NCBI RefSeq assembly: GCF_021353265.1
Contig: NZ_JAJTWU010000002.1
Coordinates: 558,001 to 622,000, forward strand
Length of the DNA: 64,000 nucleotides
Direction: 5' to 3'
Origin: Pelomonas cellulosilytica
GTDB taxonomy: Bacteria; Pseudomonadota; Gammaproteobacteria; Burkholderiales; Burkholderiaceae_C
A program made the position numbers and the translations under genes. Shown here piece after piece: positions 1 through 7,798 of the stretch (position 1 is its first letter; each line of letters starts with the position of its first letter). Under the pieces are notes generated by a model that saw nothing but the letters and a program-made list of their open reading frames with translations, had not been told where the DNA came from and searched no databases.

Positions 1-1005
1 CTTGCCATCGCCATGCACCCAGGCCGCCTCGCCGCGCGCGGCCGCCACGACCTGGCCGCCGACAACGAGCACGCGGTGCTCGTTGCCGCGGATGTAGCTT
101 TCCACCAGCACCGACGAGCCCTCGGCATCGGCCAGCTTGAAGGCGGCTTCGCAGTCGGCCTCGTTGGAGATGTCGAGCGTGACCCCACGCCCATGGTTGC
201 CATCGCTGGGCTTGATGACGACCGGCAGGCCGATGTCCTGCGCGGCCTCCCAGGCTGCCGCCGCGCTCTTGACTTCCTGGCCCTCGGGCACCGGCACGCC
301 GACGGCCTTCAGCAGCGTCTTGGTCAGGTCCTTGTCGCCGGCGATGCCTTCGGCGATCGCGCTGGTCATGTCGGTCTCGGCCGTCCAGATGCGGCGCTGG
401 CGCTGGCCATGGCCCAGCTGCACCAGGTTGCCGTCGTTCAGGCGGATGTGCGGGATGCGGCGGTCCGTCGCGGCGGCGACGATGGCCGCGGTCGACGGGC
501 CGAGGTAGCAGTCGTCCAGCTTGTCCCGCACACGGGCGACGGCGGCGGGCACGTCGAATGCCCGGTCGTTGATCATGGCCATGATCAGCGCATGACCCTC
601 GGCCAGCGCCGCGCGGGCGACCTGCTCGTCTCGCGCCCGGAACACCATGCGGTAGACGCCGCGCTTGGACGTGGAGCGCGTCTGGCCGAAGCCGGTGGGC
701 ATGCCGGCCAGGTTCAGCAGCTCGATGACGATGTGCTCCAGCACATGGCCCATCCAGGTGCCCTCACGCAACCGCTCGATGAAGCCGCCGCGCTCGCCGA
801 CGCCGCAGTGGTGCTCGATCAGCGCCGGCAGTGCGGCGGTGAGCCGGTCGTTGAAACCGGGCAGCAGGTGGGAGGGGTGGTCCTCCAGCTCGCCGAGGTC
901 CAGCCAGACTTCCAGCACGGGCCGATAGGTCCACATGTTCGGTCCGCGCAGGTAGTTCACGCGCAAGAGCTGGATGTCCTGGCGAATGTCTTTTGTTGTG
1001 CTCAT
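1..1005 (-). CDS. cphA: cyanophycin synthetase, N-terminal part (runs off the window)
   Basis: Cyanophycin synthetase polymerises Asp and Arg into the nitrogen reserve polymer cyanophycin, using ATP. The first 335 codons are visible. The N-terminal region has the family's LRGPNMWTYRP opening, then ERGGFIERLREGTWMGHVLEH and TGFGQTRSTSKRGVYRMVF. It is followed by the start of an ATP-grasp domain (GLPVVIKPSDGNHGRGVTLD near residues 275-295). Family members are about 700-900 residues, so more than half, including the Mur-ligase-like half, lies beyond base 1. The start is the ATG at 1005, reading MSTTKDIRQD. The gene is divergent from the ABC transporter gene at 1095, and the 89-base gap must hold both promoters. 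The cyanophycin-associated genes across that gap support the assignment. Confidence 0.93.
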   Translation of the reverse strand, partial: MSTTKDIRQDIQLLRVNYLRGPNMWTYRPVLEVWLDLGELEDHPSHLLPGFNDRLTAALPALIEHHCGVGERGGFIERLREGTWMGHVLEHIVIELLNLAGMPTGFGQTRSTSKRGVYRMVFRARDEQVARAALAEGHALIMAMINDRAFDVPAAVARVRDKLDDCYLGPSTAAIVAAATDRRIPHIRLNDGNLVQLGHGQRQRRIWTAETDMTSAIAEGIAGDKDLTKTLLKAVGVPVPEGQEVKSAAAAWEAAQDIGLPVVIKPSDGNHGRGVTLDISNEADCEAAFKLADAEGSSVLVESYIRGNEHRVLVVGGQVVAAARGEAAWVHGDGK

Positions 1006-1094
1006 GGAGTAGGGGGATGGCGCGGCAGGCGCGTGGAATTGTGCGCTGAACTCATGGCGGAGAATCGGCCGGGACCGTCATCGCCAACAACAAC

Positions 1095-3350
1095 ATGCAA
1101 GAGCCACTTCCCGTTTCAACGCCTCATCCGCAAATGGCCGCGCTGCAAGGGCGGCTCCTGGCTGGCGAGAACGTCGTGGCGACGCTGGAGGTTGACCTGG
1201 ACGCCCACGGGCACTTCGCCCAGGGCCTCATTGCGTTGACGAATGCACACCTGCTGGCCTATGAGCCCGCCAGCGGCACGTGGAGCGATTACGTCTTGTC
1301 ACCCGGCCAGTCGCTCAAGCTCAGCGACCATGGCGGCCTGGCTTTTCTGGAGCTGTCCGACGCCGAGCGGCGCCTGGCGCGCTGGCGCTTCACGCTGGCG
1401 GGCAACCCCGCCGCAGTCAAGCTGGTCGATGCGTTCGAGCGTGAATTGCAGCGCCTGGCCGGCCAATCGGTGCGCGAGGACGAGGACGAGGGCGAGGACT
1501 TCGATTTCGGCGAAAGCAGCGCGCCACCCAGCACTTGGGTGCTGCTGCGGCTGTGGCGCTTCGCCAGGCCCTATCAGGGCCAGTTGCTGCTGGGCTTCGC
1601 GCTGATGCTGGGCGCCACCGGCGCGACGCTGGTGTCGCCCTACCTGACGATGCCGCTGATGGACCGGGTGCTGATTCCGTTCCAGAACGGGCAGTCCATC
1701 GACCCGGGCCTGGTGTCGATGCTGCTGGCCGGGCTGCTCGGCGCGGCGCTGGTGTCGTGGGGGCTGGGCTGGGCCAAGACCTATCTGTTGTCCCTCGTGT
1801 CCGAACGCATCGCGGCGGACCTGCGCACTGCCACCTTCGAGCACCTGCTGGGCCTGTCGTTGGAGTACTTCGGCAACAAGCGCACCGGAGACCTGATGTC
1901 GCGCATCGGCTCCGAGACCGACCGCATCAGCGTGTTCCTGAGCCTGCACGCGCTGGACTTCATCACCGATGTGCTGATGCTGGGCATGACCTCGGTCATC
2001 CTGTTCAGCATCCACCCGGGCCTGGCGCTGGCGACGCTGGTGCCGCTGCCCTTCATCGCATGGCTCATCCACCTCGTGCGCGACCGGCTGCGCACCGGCT
2101 TCGAGAAGATCGACCGCGTCTGGGGCGAGATCACCAACGTGCTGGCCGACACCATCCCCGGCATCCGCGTCGTCAAGGCGTTCGCGCAGGAGTCGCGCGA
2201 GGCGAAGCGCTTCAAGGAGGCCAACGCCAACAACCTGCACGTCAACGACCGGCTCAACAAGACCTGGAGCCTGTTCACGCCCACCGTCTCGCTGCTGACC
2301 GAGATGGGCCTGCTCGTCGTGTGGGGAATCGGCATCTGGCTCATTGCGCACAAGAGCATCACGGTCGGTGTGCTGACGGCGTTCCTGGCCTACATCGGCC
2401 GCTTCTATGCGCGGCTGGACTCAATGAGCCGCATCGTGTCCGTCACGCAGAAGGCCGCCGCGGGCGCCAAGCGCATCTTCGACATCCTGGACCACGTCTC
2501 CAACGTGCCCGATCCCGTCAACCCGCAGCCGTTCGACAACGTCACTGGCGCGATCTCGATGCAGGGCGTCAACTTCCGCTACGGCTCGCGCTCCGTCATC
2601 CGCTCGCTGAACCTCGACATCCGCCCCGGCGAGATGGTGGGCCTGGTGGGCCACAGTGGCTCGGGCAAGAGCACGCTGGTGAACCTGATCTGCCGCTTCT
2701 ATGACGTGACAGAGGGCGCCATCAGGGTCGACGGCGTGGACCTGCGCCGCGTCAAGGTCAGCGACTACCGTCGTCACATCGGCCTCGTGCTGCAGGAGCC
2801 GTTCCTGTTCTTCGGCACCATCGCCGAGAACATTGCCTACGGCAAACCCGGTGCGACGCGGGCCGAGATCGTTGCCGCCGCGCGCGCCGCCCATGCGCAT
2901 GAGTTCATCCTGCGCCTGCCGCACGGCTACGACAGCCTCGTCGGCGAACGCGGCCAGGGCCTGTCGGGTGGCGAGCGCCAGCGCATTTCCATCGCCCGCG
3001 CGCTGCTGATCGACCCGGCCATCCTCATCCTCGACGAAGCCACCAGCGCTGTGGACACTGAGACCGAGAAGGAAATCCAGCGCGCGCTGGACAACCTCGT
3101 GAAGGGCCGCACCACGATCGCCATCGCCCACCGCCTGTCCACGCTGCGCAAGGCCGACCGCCTCGTCGTCATGGACCGCGGCGAGATCGTTGAGCTGGGG
3201 CCGCATGACGAGCTGATCGAGAAGCAGGGCCACTACTGGCGGCTGTGGGAGGCACAGGCCCGGCGCGTGGACGCCGAGGCCGCCGACGACGGCGGCCTGA
3301 TGGTCGTGACCCCCAACCCCAATGCCCACGCCACCGTGGCGGATGTGTGA
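1095..3350 (+). CDS. cyanophycin-associated ABC transporter (fused permease-ATPase)
   Basis: A 751-residue half-transporter of exporter type. Residues 1-130 form an extra cytoplasmic N-terminal domain ending in an acidic stretch (EDEDEGEDFDFGE). A six-helix ABC membrane domain follows at about 150-460, then the nucleotide-binding domain. Walker A is GHSGSGKST near residue 520, the signature is LSGGERQR near 622, and Walker B is ILILDEATSA near 645, followed by the H-loop AHRLST. The N-terminal extension is unlike ordinary MsbA-type exporters. From memory, this protein type together with a DUF1854 partner is annotated as cyanophycin-metabolism-associated, and cphA lies directly across the divergent promoter region. 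The substrate is unknown. A RidA-like gene starts 24 bases downstream after a GGAGG ribosome site. Confidence 0.88.
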   Translation: MQEPLPVSTPHPQMAALQGRLLAGENVVATLEVDLDAHGHFAQGLIALTNAHLLAYEPASGTWSDYVLSPGQSLKLSDHGGLAFLELSDAERRLARWRFTLAGNPAAVKLVDAFERELQRLAGQSVREDEDEGEDFDFGESSAPPSTWVLLRLWRFARPYQGQLLLGFALMLGATGATLVSPYLTMPLMDRVLIPFQNGQSIDPGLVSMLLAGLLGAALVSWGLGWAKTYLLSLVSERIAADLRTATFEHLLGLSLEYFGNKRTGDLMSRIGSETDRISVFLSLHALDFITDVLMLGMTSVILFSIHPGLALATLVPLPFIAWLIHLVRDRLRTGFEKIDRVWGEITNVLADTIPGIRVVKAFAQESREAKRFKEANANNLHVNDRLNKTWSLFTPTVSLLTEMGLLVVWGIGIWLIAHKSITVGVLTAFLAYIGRFYARLDSMSRIVSVTQKAAAGAKRIFDILDHVSNVPDPVNPQPFDNVTGAISMQGVNFRYGSRSVIRSLNLDIRPGEMVGLVGHSGSGKSTLVNLICRFYDVTEGAIRVDGVDLRRVKVSDYRRHIGLVLQEPFLFFGTIAENIAYGKPGATRAEIVAAARAAHAHEFILRLPHGYDSLVGERGQGLSGGERQRISIARALLIDPAILILDEATSAVDTETEKEIQRALDNLVKGRTTIAIAHRLSTLRKADRLVVMDRGEIVELGPHDELIEKQGHYWRLWEAQARRVDAEAADDGGLMVVTPNPNAHATVADV

Positions 3351-3374
3351 ACAACCGGACGCCGGAGGACCGAC

Positions 3375-3860
3375 ATGACCGAATCCGAACGTGACCGCGA
3401 ACTGGCCGCCGCCTGCGCGGAGCATGGCTTCAACCGGGACGCGCCGCTGCAGATCGGCGGCAGCTACACGCCGCTGATGCGCGACGGCCGCACGCTCTAC
3501 CTGAGCGGCCAGATCCCGCGGATCGAAGACCATGTCGCCGTGTCCGGCGTCGTCGGTGCCGAGGTGGGCCTGGACCGTGCCAGGCGCGCCGCGGCCATCT
3601 GCATGCTTCGTGCGCTGACGCTGCTGCGCCTGGAGCTGGGGAGCCTGGACCGGCTGCAGGCCGTGCTGCGCATGAATGTGTTCGTGCATTGCGACGCCGG
3701 CTTCACGCAGCTCAGCGAGGTGGCCGACGGCGCGTCCGACCTGCTGTGGCGGGTCATGGGCCAGGCCGGCGGGCACACGCGCACGACCGTGGGCGTGCTG
3801 CAACTGCCCAAGAACGCCGCGGTCGAGCTGGACCTGACGGCGCTGGCCGTGGAGGATTGA
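3375..3860 (+). CDS. RidA family protein (YjgF/YER057c/UK114)
   Basis: A 161-residue member of the RidA/YjgF fold. Canonical RidA hydrolyses reactive enamine/imine intermediates; many paralogues have no known substrate. Visible family features are a strand with SGQIP (residues 42-46), the conserved helix containing RAAAICMLRALTLLR, the MNVFVHCD strand and a C-terminal GGHTRTTVGVLQLPKNAAVELD segment. RidA-type proteins are usually about 130 residues, so this one has a longer N-terminus of the kind seen in the Atu1953-like group. The start ATG follows GGAGG. The stop is one base before the DUF1854 start, and the DUF1854 ribosome site lies inside this gene, so the three genes look like one operon. 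A role in cyanophycin turnover is inferred from position only. Confidence 0.85.
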   Translation: MTESERDRELAAACAEHGFNRDAPLQIGGSYTPLMRDGRTLYLSGQIPRIEDHVAVSGVVGAEVGLDRARRAAAICMLRALTLLRLELGSLDRLQAVLRMNVFVHCDAGFTQLSEVADGASDLLWRVMGQAGGHTRTTVGVLQLPKNAAVELDLTALAVED

Positions 3861-3861
3861 T

Positions 3862-4335
3862 ATGTCGACCCTGCCTTTCCGTGACCTGAGCGTGGACGCC
3901 CACGGCAAGCTCGTGCTGACCGACCTGGACGGCGCGACGCATGGGGGCGTGACGCCCGTTCGCGCCCACCCGATCTCGGCGCCGGACGAGGGCGTGTCCC
4001 TCGTCGGCGTGCATGGCCATGAGCTGGCCTGGGTGGAGCGCCTGTCCGACCTGCCCGACGGTCCGCGCCGCGTGCTGGAGGCCGAACTCGCGGCGCGCGA
4101 GTTCCATCCGACGCTGAAGCGGCTCATCGCGGTGAACACCTTCGCGACGCCCAGCACCTGGCGCATCGACACCGATAAGGGCGAGGTGGACTTCGTGCTG
4201 AAGAGCGAGGAGGACATCCGCCGGCTCGAAGGCGGCCGGCTGCTGATCACGTCGACGCACGGCGTGCAGTTGGAAGTGCCCGACCGCTGGGCGCTGGACA
4301 GGCCGTCGAAGCGGCTGCTGGAGCGGTTTCTCTGA
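3862..4335 (+). CDS. DUF1854 protein, cyanophycin-associated
   Basis: A 157-residue protein that I recognise as DUF1854, found beside cyanophycin synthetase and its ABC transporter in betaproteobacteria. Visible features are the N-terminal GGVTPVRAHPISAPDEGVSL segment, then ELAWVERLSDLP and a C-terminal half with STWRIDTDKGEVDFVLKSEE and RLEGGRLLITSTHGV. It has no signal peptide or membrane segment. Its biochemical role is unknown. The start follows a GGAGG site that overlaps the end of the RidA-like gene, with one base between stop and start, so co-translation is likely. It appears to be the last gene of the operon; the next 150 bases are non-coding. Confidence 0.88.
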   Translation: MSTLPFRDLSVDAHGKLVLTDLDGATHGGVTPVRAHPISAPDEGVSLVGVHGHELAWVERLSDLPDGPRRVLEAELAAREFHPTLKRLIAVNTFATPSTWRIDTDKGEVDFVLKSEEDIRRLEGGRLLITSTHGVQLEVPDRWALDRPSKRLLERFL

Positions 4336-4418
4336 AGCATGGCCGTGGACCTGGAAGCCTCGTCCACGGGAATCATCCTCATGATGCTGCCGGGCCTCGA
4401 CGCGATGCGGGCCTGAGG

Positions 4419-4432
4419 TTGTGCTGGGTCAA
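4419..4432. promoter_or_regulatory. FNR/ANR-like box upstream of the AhpD-like gene
   Basis: TTGTGCTGGGTCAA matches the FNR/ANR consensus TTGAT-N4-ATCAA at 7 of 10 defined positions. It lies about 60 bases before the ATG at 4489. A second, closely similar site is at 4893-4906; the two 17-mers that include the following GGC differ at only two positions. The similarity to FNR sites is observed, but binding is inferred. Confidence 0.35.
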
Positions 4433-4488
4433 GGCGGTGTTGCTTATGCGGGCGCAGCATTGAAGCCGCGAAACAGCAGAAATTCCGC

Positions 4489-4845
4489 ATGAGCAAGAAC
4501 TACCGCGACATCACCGCCGACGTGTCGGCCCAGCTGACCCGCCTTCGAACCGGCGTGCCCGAGGTCATGCGCGGCTTCGGCGCGCTGGCCCAGGGCGCCA
4601 CGCGTGAGGGCGTGCTCGACAAGAAGACCAAGGAACTGATCGCCATGGCGTTGTCCGTCGCGGCGCGCTGCGATCCCTGCCTGGGGTTCCATGCGGAATC
4701 GCTGGTCAAGCTCGGCTGCACGCGGGCGGAGCTCGAGGAGATGCTCGGCATGTGCGTCTACATGGGCGGCGGGCCGTCGCTGATGTATGCCGGCTACGCG
4801 ATGGCAGCGTTCGACCAGTACAGCGCCGGGCCCGAAGCGCCCTGA
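4489..4845 (+). CDS. carboxymuconolactone decarboxylase (AhpD-like) family protein
   Basis: A 118-residue single-domain member of the CMD/AhpD fold. It carries the redox-type motif CDPCLGFH (C-x-x-C-x-x-x-H, about residues 63-70), which in AhpD-like proteins reduces peroxide via a thiol-disulfide cycle. The segment KTKELIAMALSVAARCDPC is typical of the family, and a VYMGGGPSLMYAGYAM helix closes the domain. With both cysteines and the histidine present, a peroxidase or disulfide reductase role is more likely than decarboxylation, but the substrate cannot be read from sequence. An FNR-like box lies upstream at 4419-4432. No gene partner overlaps it. Confidence 0.85.
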   Translation: MSKNYRDITADVSAQLTRLRTGVPEVMRGFGALAQGATREGVLDKKTKELIAMALSVAARCDPCLGFHAESLVKLGCTRAELEEMLGMCVYMGGGPSLMYAGYAMAAFDQYSAGPEAP

Positions 4846-4874
4846 GGGCGGCATGACGGCCTCATGACCGCCGG

Positions 4875-4890
4875 CCCCGGCGCGCCGGGG
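4875..4890 (+). terminator. GC palindrome after the AhpD-like gene, possible terminator
   Basis: CCCCGG-CGCG-CCGGGG is a perfect 16-base palindrome 30 bases after the stop at 4845, followed by TCTTG. The stem is strong but the T-tract is poor, so factor-independent termination is only possible. Confidence 0.3.
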
Positions 4891-4892
4891 TC

Positions 4893-4906
4893 TTGCGCTG
4901 GATCAA
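4893..4906. promoter_or_regulatory. FNR/ANR-like box upstream of the Mpo1-like gene
   Basis: TTGCGCTGGATCAA matches TTGAT-N4-ATCAA at 8 of 10 defined positions, including a perfect right half-site. Together with the similar box at 4419-4432 it suggests that two consecutive genes are under the same oxygen-responsive control. A further inverted repeat, GTCACGC-N5-GCGTGAC (4967-4985), sits between this box and the ATG at 5003. Confidence 0.4.
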
Positions 4907-5002
4907 GGCCCGTGGCTGCGCTGCCGTCCGCGTCACCGCACCGTCATTCGCGCCGGTCACGCTTTCGTCACGCGTTTGGCGTGACCGAGGAGCGTTTGAC
5001 CC

Positions 5003-5605
5003 ATGACCACCTTCTGGAACCAAGTCCGTACCCTGCGCTGGGACGACCACCGTTACTACCACCAGTGCCGCATCAACCAGACGCTGCACCTCGTCAGCGC
5101 GCTGAGCTTTCTGGCCGCCTACGGCTTGCTGTTCATCGATCCGGCGGCCGCGGCCTGGGTCGGCTGGTGTGTCGGCATGGTCACGCGCCAGAGCGGTCAC
5201 ATCTTCTTCGAGCCGCGTGGCTACGACCACGTCAACCAGGCGACCGACGCGCACAAGGAAGCCATCAAGGCCGGCTACAACATGCGTCGCAAGGCGGTGC
5301 TGATCGGCGTGTGGCTGGCGTTGCCGGTGCTGCTGGTACTGAGCCCCAGCCTGTTCGGCCTCATCGAGCCCGCGCAGGGTGTGGCCGGCTGGGCGCATGA
5401 CGTGGGCCTGGCCTGGCTGATGCTGGGTGCCTCGGGCCTGGTGTTGCGCGGTGTGCAGCTGGCCGTGCTGCGCGGCCCGAGCTGGGGGCTGGCCTGGGTC
5501 GTCAAGATCCTGACCGACCCATTGCACAACGTCGACCTCTACTGGCGTTCGCCGCTGGCCCTGCTGCGTGGCCAGCGCTACGACCCGATCGACGCGGTGC
5601 ATTGA
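5003..5605 (+). CDS. Mpo1/DUF962-like membrane protein
   Basis: A 200-residue protein with about four hydrophobic segments (near residues 28-46, 48-62, 97-115 and 128-152). The N-terminal YYHQCRINQTLHLVSA resembles the H-x(4)-N-x(3)-H element of Mpo1-like (DUF962) proteins, and RQSGHIFFEPRGYDH resembles their GHxxFE element. In yeast, Mpo1 is an iron-dependent 2-hydroxy fatty acid dioxygenase that uses clustered histidines. Overall similarity cannot be measured here, so the family call is tentative and the enzyme activity is inference. The start ATG follows GAGGAG at good distance. An FNR-like box and a hairpin-forming repeat lie in its leader. Confidence 0.55.
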   Translation: MTTFWNQVRTLRWDDHRYYHQCRINQTLHLVSALSFLAAYGLLFIDPAAAAWVGWCVGMVTRQSGHIFFEPRGYDHVNQATDAHKEAIKAGYNMRRKAVLIGVWLALPVLLVLSPSLFGLIEPAQGVAGWAHDVGLAWLMLGASGLVLRGVQLAVLRGPSWGLAWVVKILTDPLHNVDLYWRSPLALLRGQRYDPIDAVH

Positions 5606-5639
5606 GGCAGACGTGGGGGCAGGCCGGCAGAATCCGGCC

Positions 5640-6791
5640 ATGCCTACGCTGCCCGCTAAGCTGCCGCACACCGGCACCACGATCTTCACCGTCATGTCGG
5701 CGCTGGCCGCAGAGCATGGCGCCGTCAACCTGGGCCAGGGCTTCCCGGATTTCTCGCCCGACCCGGCGCTGCTGCAGGCCGTGACGGACGCGATGGCTTT
5801 CGGCTACAACCAGTACGCGCCGATGACCGGCCTGCCCGTGCTGCGGCAGGCGGTGGCAGCCAGGCTCAATGGCCTCTACGGCTCGGCCTACGACGCCGAC
5901 CGCGACATCACGATCACCGCCGGCGGCACGCAAGGGTTGCTCACCGCGCTGCACGCCTGCGTCGGCGCGGGCGACGAGGTCGTCATCATCGAGCCGGCCT
6001 ACGACAGCTACGACCCGGCCATTCGCCTGGCAGGCGCCGTGCCGGTGGGCGTGCCGATGACGGTGGATTACCGCATCGACTGGGCGGCGGTGCGCGCCGC
6101 CATCACGCCGCGCACGCGGGCGCTGGTGCTGAACACGCCGCACAACCCGAGCGGCCGCGTCGCGACGGGCGACGACCTGCGCGAGTTGGAGCGGCTGGCG
6201 GAGCAGCACGACCTGTTCGTCATCAGCGACGAGGTCTACGAGCACATGGTCTACGACGGCCAGCTGCACGAGAGCGTGGCCCGCCATGCCGGCCTGCGCG
6301 AGCGCAGCTTCCTGGTCGGCAGCTTCGGCAAGACCTTCCACGTGACGGGCTGGAAGGTCGGCTTCGTCGCCGCGCCGTCGGCGCTGTCGGCCGCCTTCCG
6401 CCGCCTGCACCAGTACACGGTGTTCTCGGTCCACACGCCCACGCAGCAGGCGCTGGCGACCTACCTGGCCGACCCCGCGCCGTGGCAGGGCTTGAGCGGC
6501 TTCTACCAGGCCAGGCGCGACGCCTTCCGTGCGGCGCTGGCGCAGACACCGCTGACGCTGCTGCCCTGCGAGGGCACCTATTTCCAGACGGTGGACTACA
6601 GCGCTGTCTCCGACCTGCCCGAGCTGGACTTCGCCCGCTGGTTGACCACCGAGGCCGGTGTTGCCGCCATTCCGCTGTCGGTGTTCTACCAGCGGCCGCA
6701 GGAGCGGCGGCACGTGCGCTTCTGCTTCGCCAAGCGCGAGGACACGCTGGCCGAGGCGGCGCGTCGGCTGGCCTCGGCCTGGCGCGGTTGA
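5640..6791 (+). CDS. ybdL: methionine aminotransferase (PLP-dependent, YbdL-like)
   Basis: A 383-residue fold-type I aminotransferase that closely follows E. coli YbdL, which transaminates methionine and some aromatic amino acids with 2-oxoacids in the cytoplasm. Landmarks are KLPHTGTTIFTVMSALAAEH and LGQGFPDF at the N-terminus, NQYAPMTGLPVLRQAV, the NTPHNPSG loop, the DEVYEHMVYD strand and the PLP lysine in GSFGKTFHVTGWKVG. LPCEGTYFQTVDYSAVSD and IPLSVFY follow near the C-terminus. The start ATG at 5640 gives the family N-terminus; an upstream in-frame ATG would overlap the previous gene and adds no conserved sequence. It fits methionine salvage, but no salvage gene is adjacent. Confidence 0.9.
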   Translation: MPTLPAKLPHTGTTIFTVMSALAAEHGAVNLGQGFPDFSPDPALLQAVTDAMAFGYNQYAPMTGLPVLRQAVAARLNGLYGSAYDADRDITITAGGTQGLLTALHACVGAGDEVVIIEPAYDSYDPAIRLAGAVPVGVPMTVDYRIDWAAVRAAITPRTRALVLNTPHNPSGRVATGDDLRELERLAEQHDLFVISDEVYEHMVYDGQLHESVARHAGLRERSFLVGSFGKTFHVTGWKVGFVAAPSALSAAFRRLHQYTVFSVHTPTQQALATYLADPAPWQGLSGFYQARRDAFRAALAQTPLTLLPCEGTYFQTVDYSAVSDLPELDFARWLTTEAGVAAIPLSVFYQRPQERRHVRFCFAKREDTLAEAARRLASAWRG

Positions 6792-6854
6792 TGGGGCAGA
6801 GCGTGTGCGCATGCAGTAGGCTCTCCGGTCCAGCAGTCCTGTGAGACGACCGCC

Positions 6855-7640
6855 ATGCTCACCCCGCCGCTCCCGTTGACACGCCGCCACCTGCTGGCCG
6901 CCGCCGCCCTAGGCGGGCTGGCCCGGGGAGCGCACGCCGAGCCGTTGCCGGCGCTCATCGCGCGGGCCAAGCGCTCTGTCGTCGTCGTTGGCAGCTACGG
7001 CCTGCTCGACAACCCGCGGTTCGGCTTCCGGGCGACAGGCTTCGCGGTGGCCGACGGCCTGCACGTGCTGACCAGCGCCCATGTCGTGCCGAGCGAGGCG
7101 CCCGGCCGCGTGGACCAGAGCATCGCCGTGCAGGTGTGGACGCCAGAACTGGCATGGCAGCTGCGCAGCGCGCGCCTGGTGCAGAAGGACCGGCGTAACG
7201 ACCTCGCCTTGCTGGAGATCGACGGGCCGCCGCTGACGCCGCTGAAGCTGGCCACTCGCGAGGCACCCGAGGGCACTGCCATCGCGCTGATGGGCTTCCC
7301 GCTCGGCAATTCGCTGGGCTATGTGCACACGACGCACCGCGGCATCGTGTCGGCGCGCTCGGCGGTCGCGGTGCCGGCGTCGGACTCTGCCGGGCTGAAC
7401 CCGCGTGCCGTGCGCCAGTTGCGCGACGGCGCCTTCGAGGTGCTGCAGCTGGACGCGATCGCCTACCCCGGCAACAGCGGCGGCCCGGTGTTCGACCTGG
7501 AGACCGGCGAGGTCATCGGCGTGCTGCAGGGCGGCGTGGTCAAGGGCACGCGCGAGGCCGCGCTGAGCTCGCCCACCGGCATCACCTACGCCGTGCCCGT
7601 GGGCGCCGCCGCCGCGCTGCTGGCCGAACAGAAGCTCTGA
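6855..7640 (+). CDS. trypsin-like serine protease, secreted
   Basis: A 261-residue chymotrypsin-fold protease of the S1/Do type without a PDZ domain. The triad can be read as His76 (TSAHVV), Asp116 (RRNDLALLE) and Ser208 (YPGNSGGPVFD). An N-terminal export signal is present: a twin-arginine pair (TRRHLL), a hydrophobic stretch and an AHA cleavage site near residue 28. The export route (Tat or Sec) is uncertain because the full Tat motif is not met. The protein is therefore likely periplasmic. The lack of PDZ and of a membrane anchor separates it from DegP/DegS. Nothing in the neighbourhood indicates a substrate. Confidence 0.88.
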   Translation: MLTPPLPLTRRHLLAAAALGGLARGAHAEPLPALIARAKRSVVVVGSYGLLDNPRFGFRATGFAVADGLHVLTSAHVVPSEAPGRVDQSIAVQVWTPELAWQLRSARLVQKDRRNDLALLEIDGPPLTPLKLATREAPEGTAIALMGFPLGNSLGYVHTTHRGIVSARSAVAVPASDSAGLNPRAVRQLRDGAFEVLQLDAIAYPGNSGGPVFDLETGEVIGVLQGGVVKGTREAALSSPTGITYAVPVGAAAALLAEQKL

Positions 7641-7798
7641 GCCGGCAGTCATCGACGGGGCGACCCACCCCTTGAGCGTTCGGCATGGCGCAACCAAGCT
7701 TTCGGAACCCCGCCGCAAGCCCCTGACGGCGAGACGGCGACGCCGCGGTGCCGGAAAATCGCGCTCCTTCCCGATCCGCTCCCATTGCAGGCCCTGCC

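Noticed and set aside
2421-4496. 691-codon minus-strand open frame
   Set aside because: It lies antisense to the ABC transporter, RidA-like and DUF1854 genes; its sequence is Arg/His/Gly-rich and without motifs, as expected from GC-rich antisense frames.
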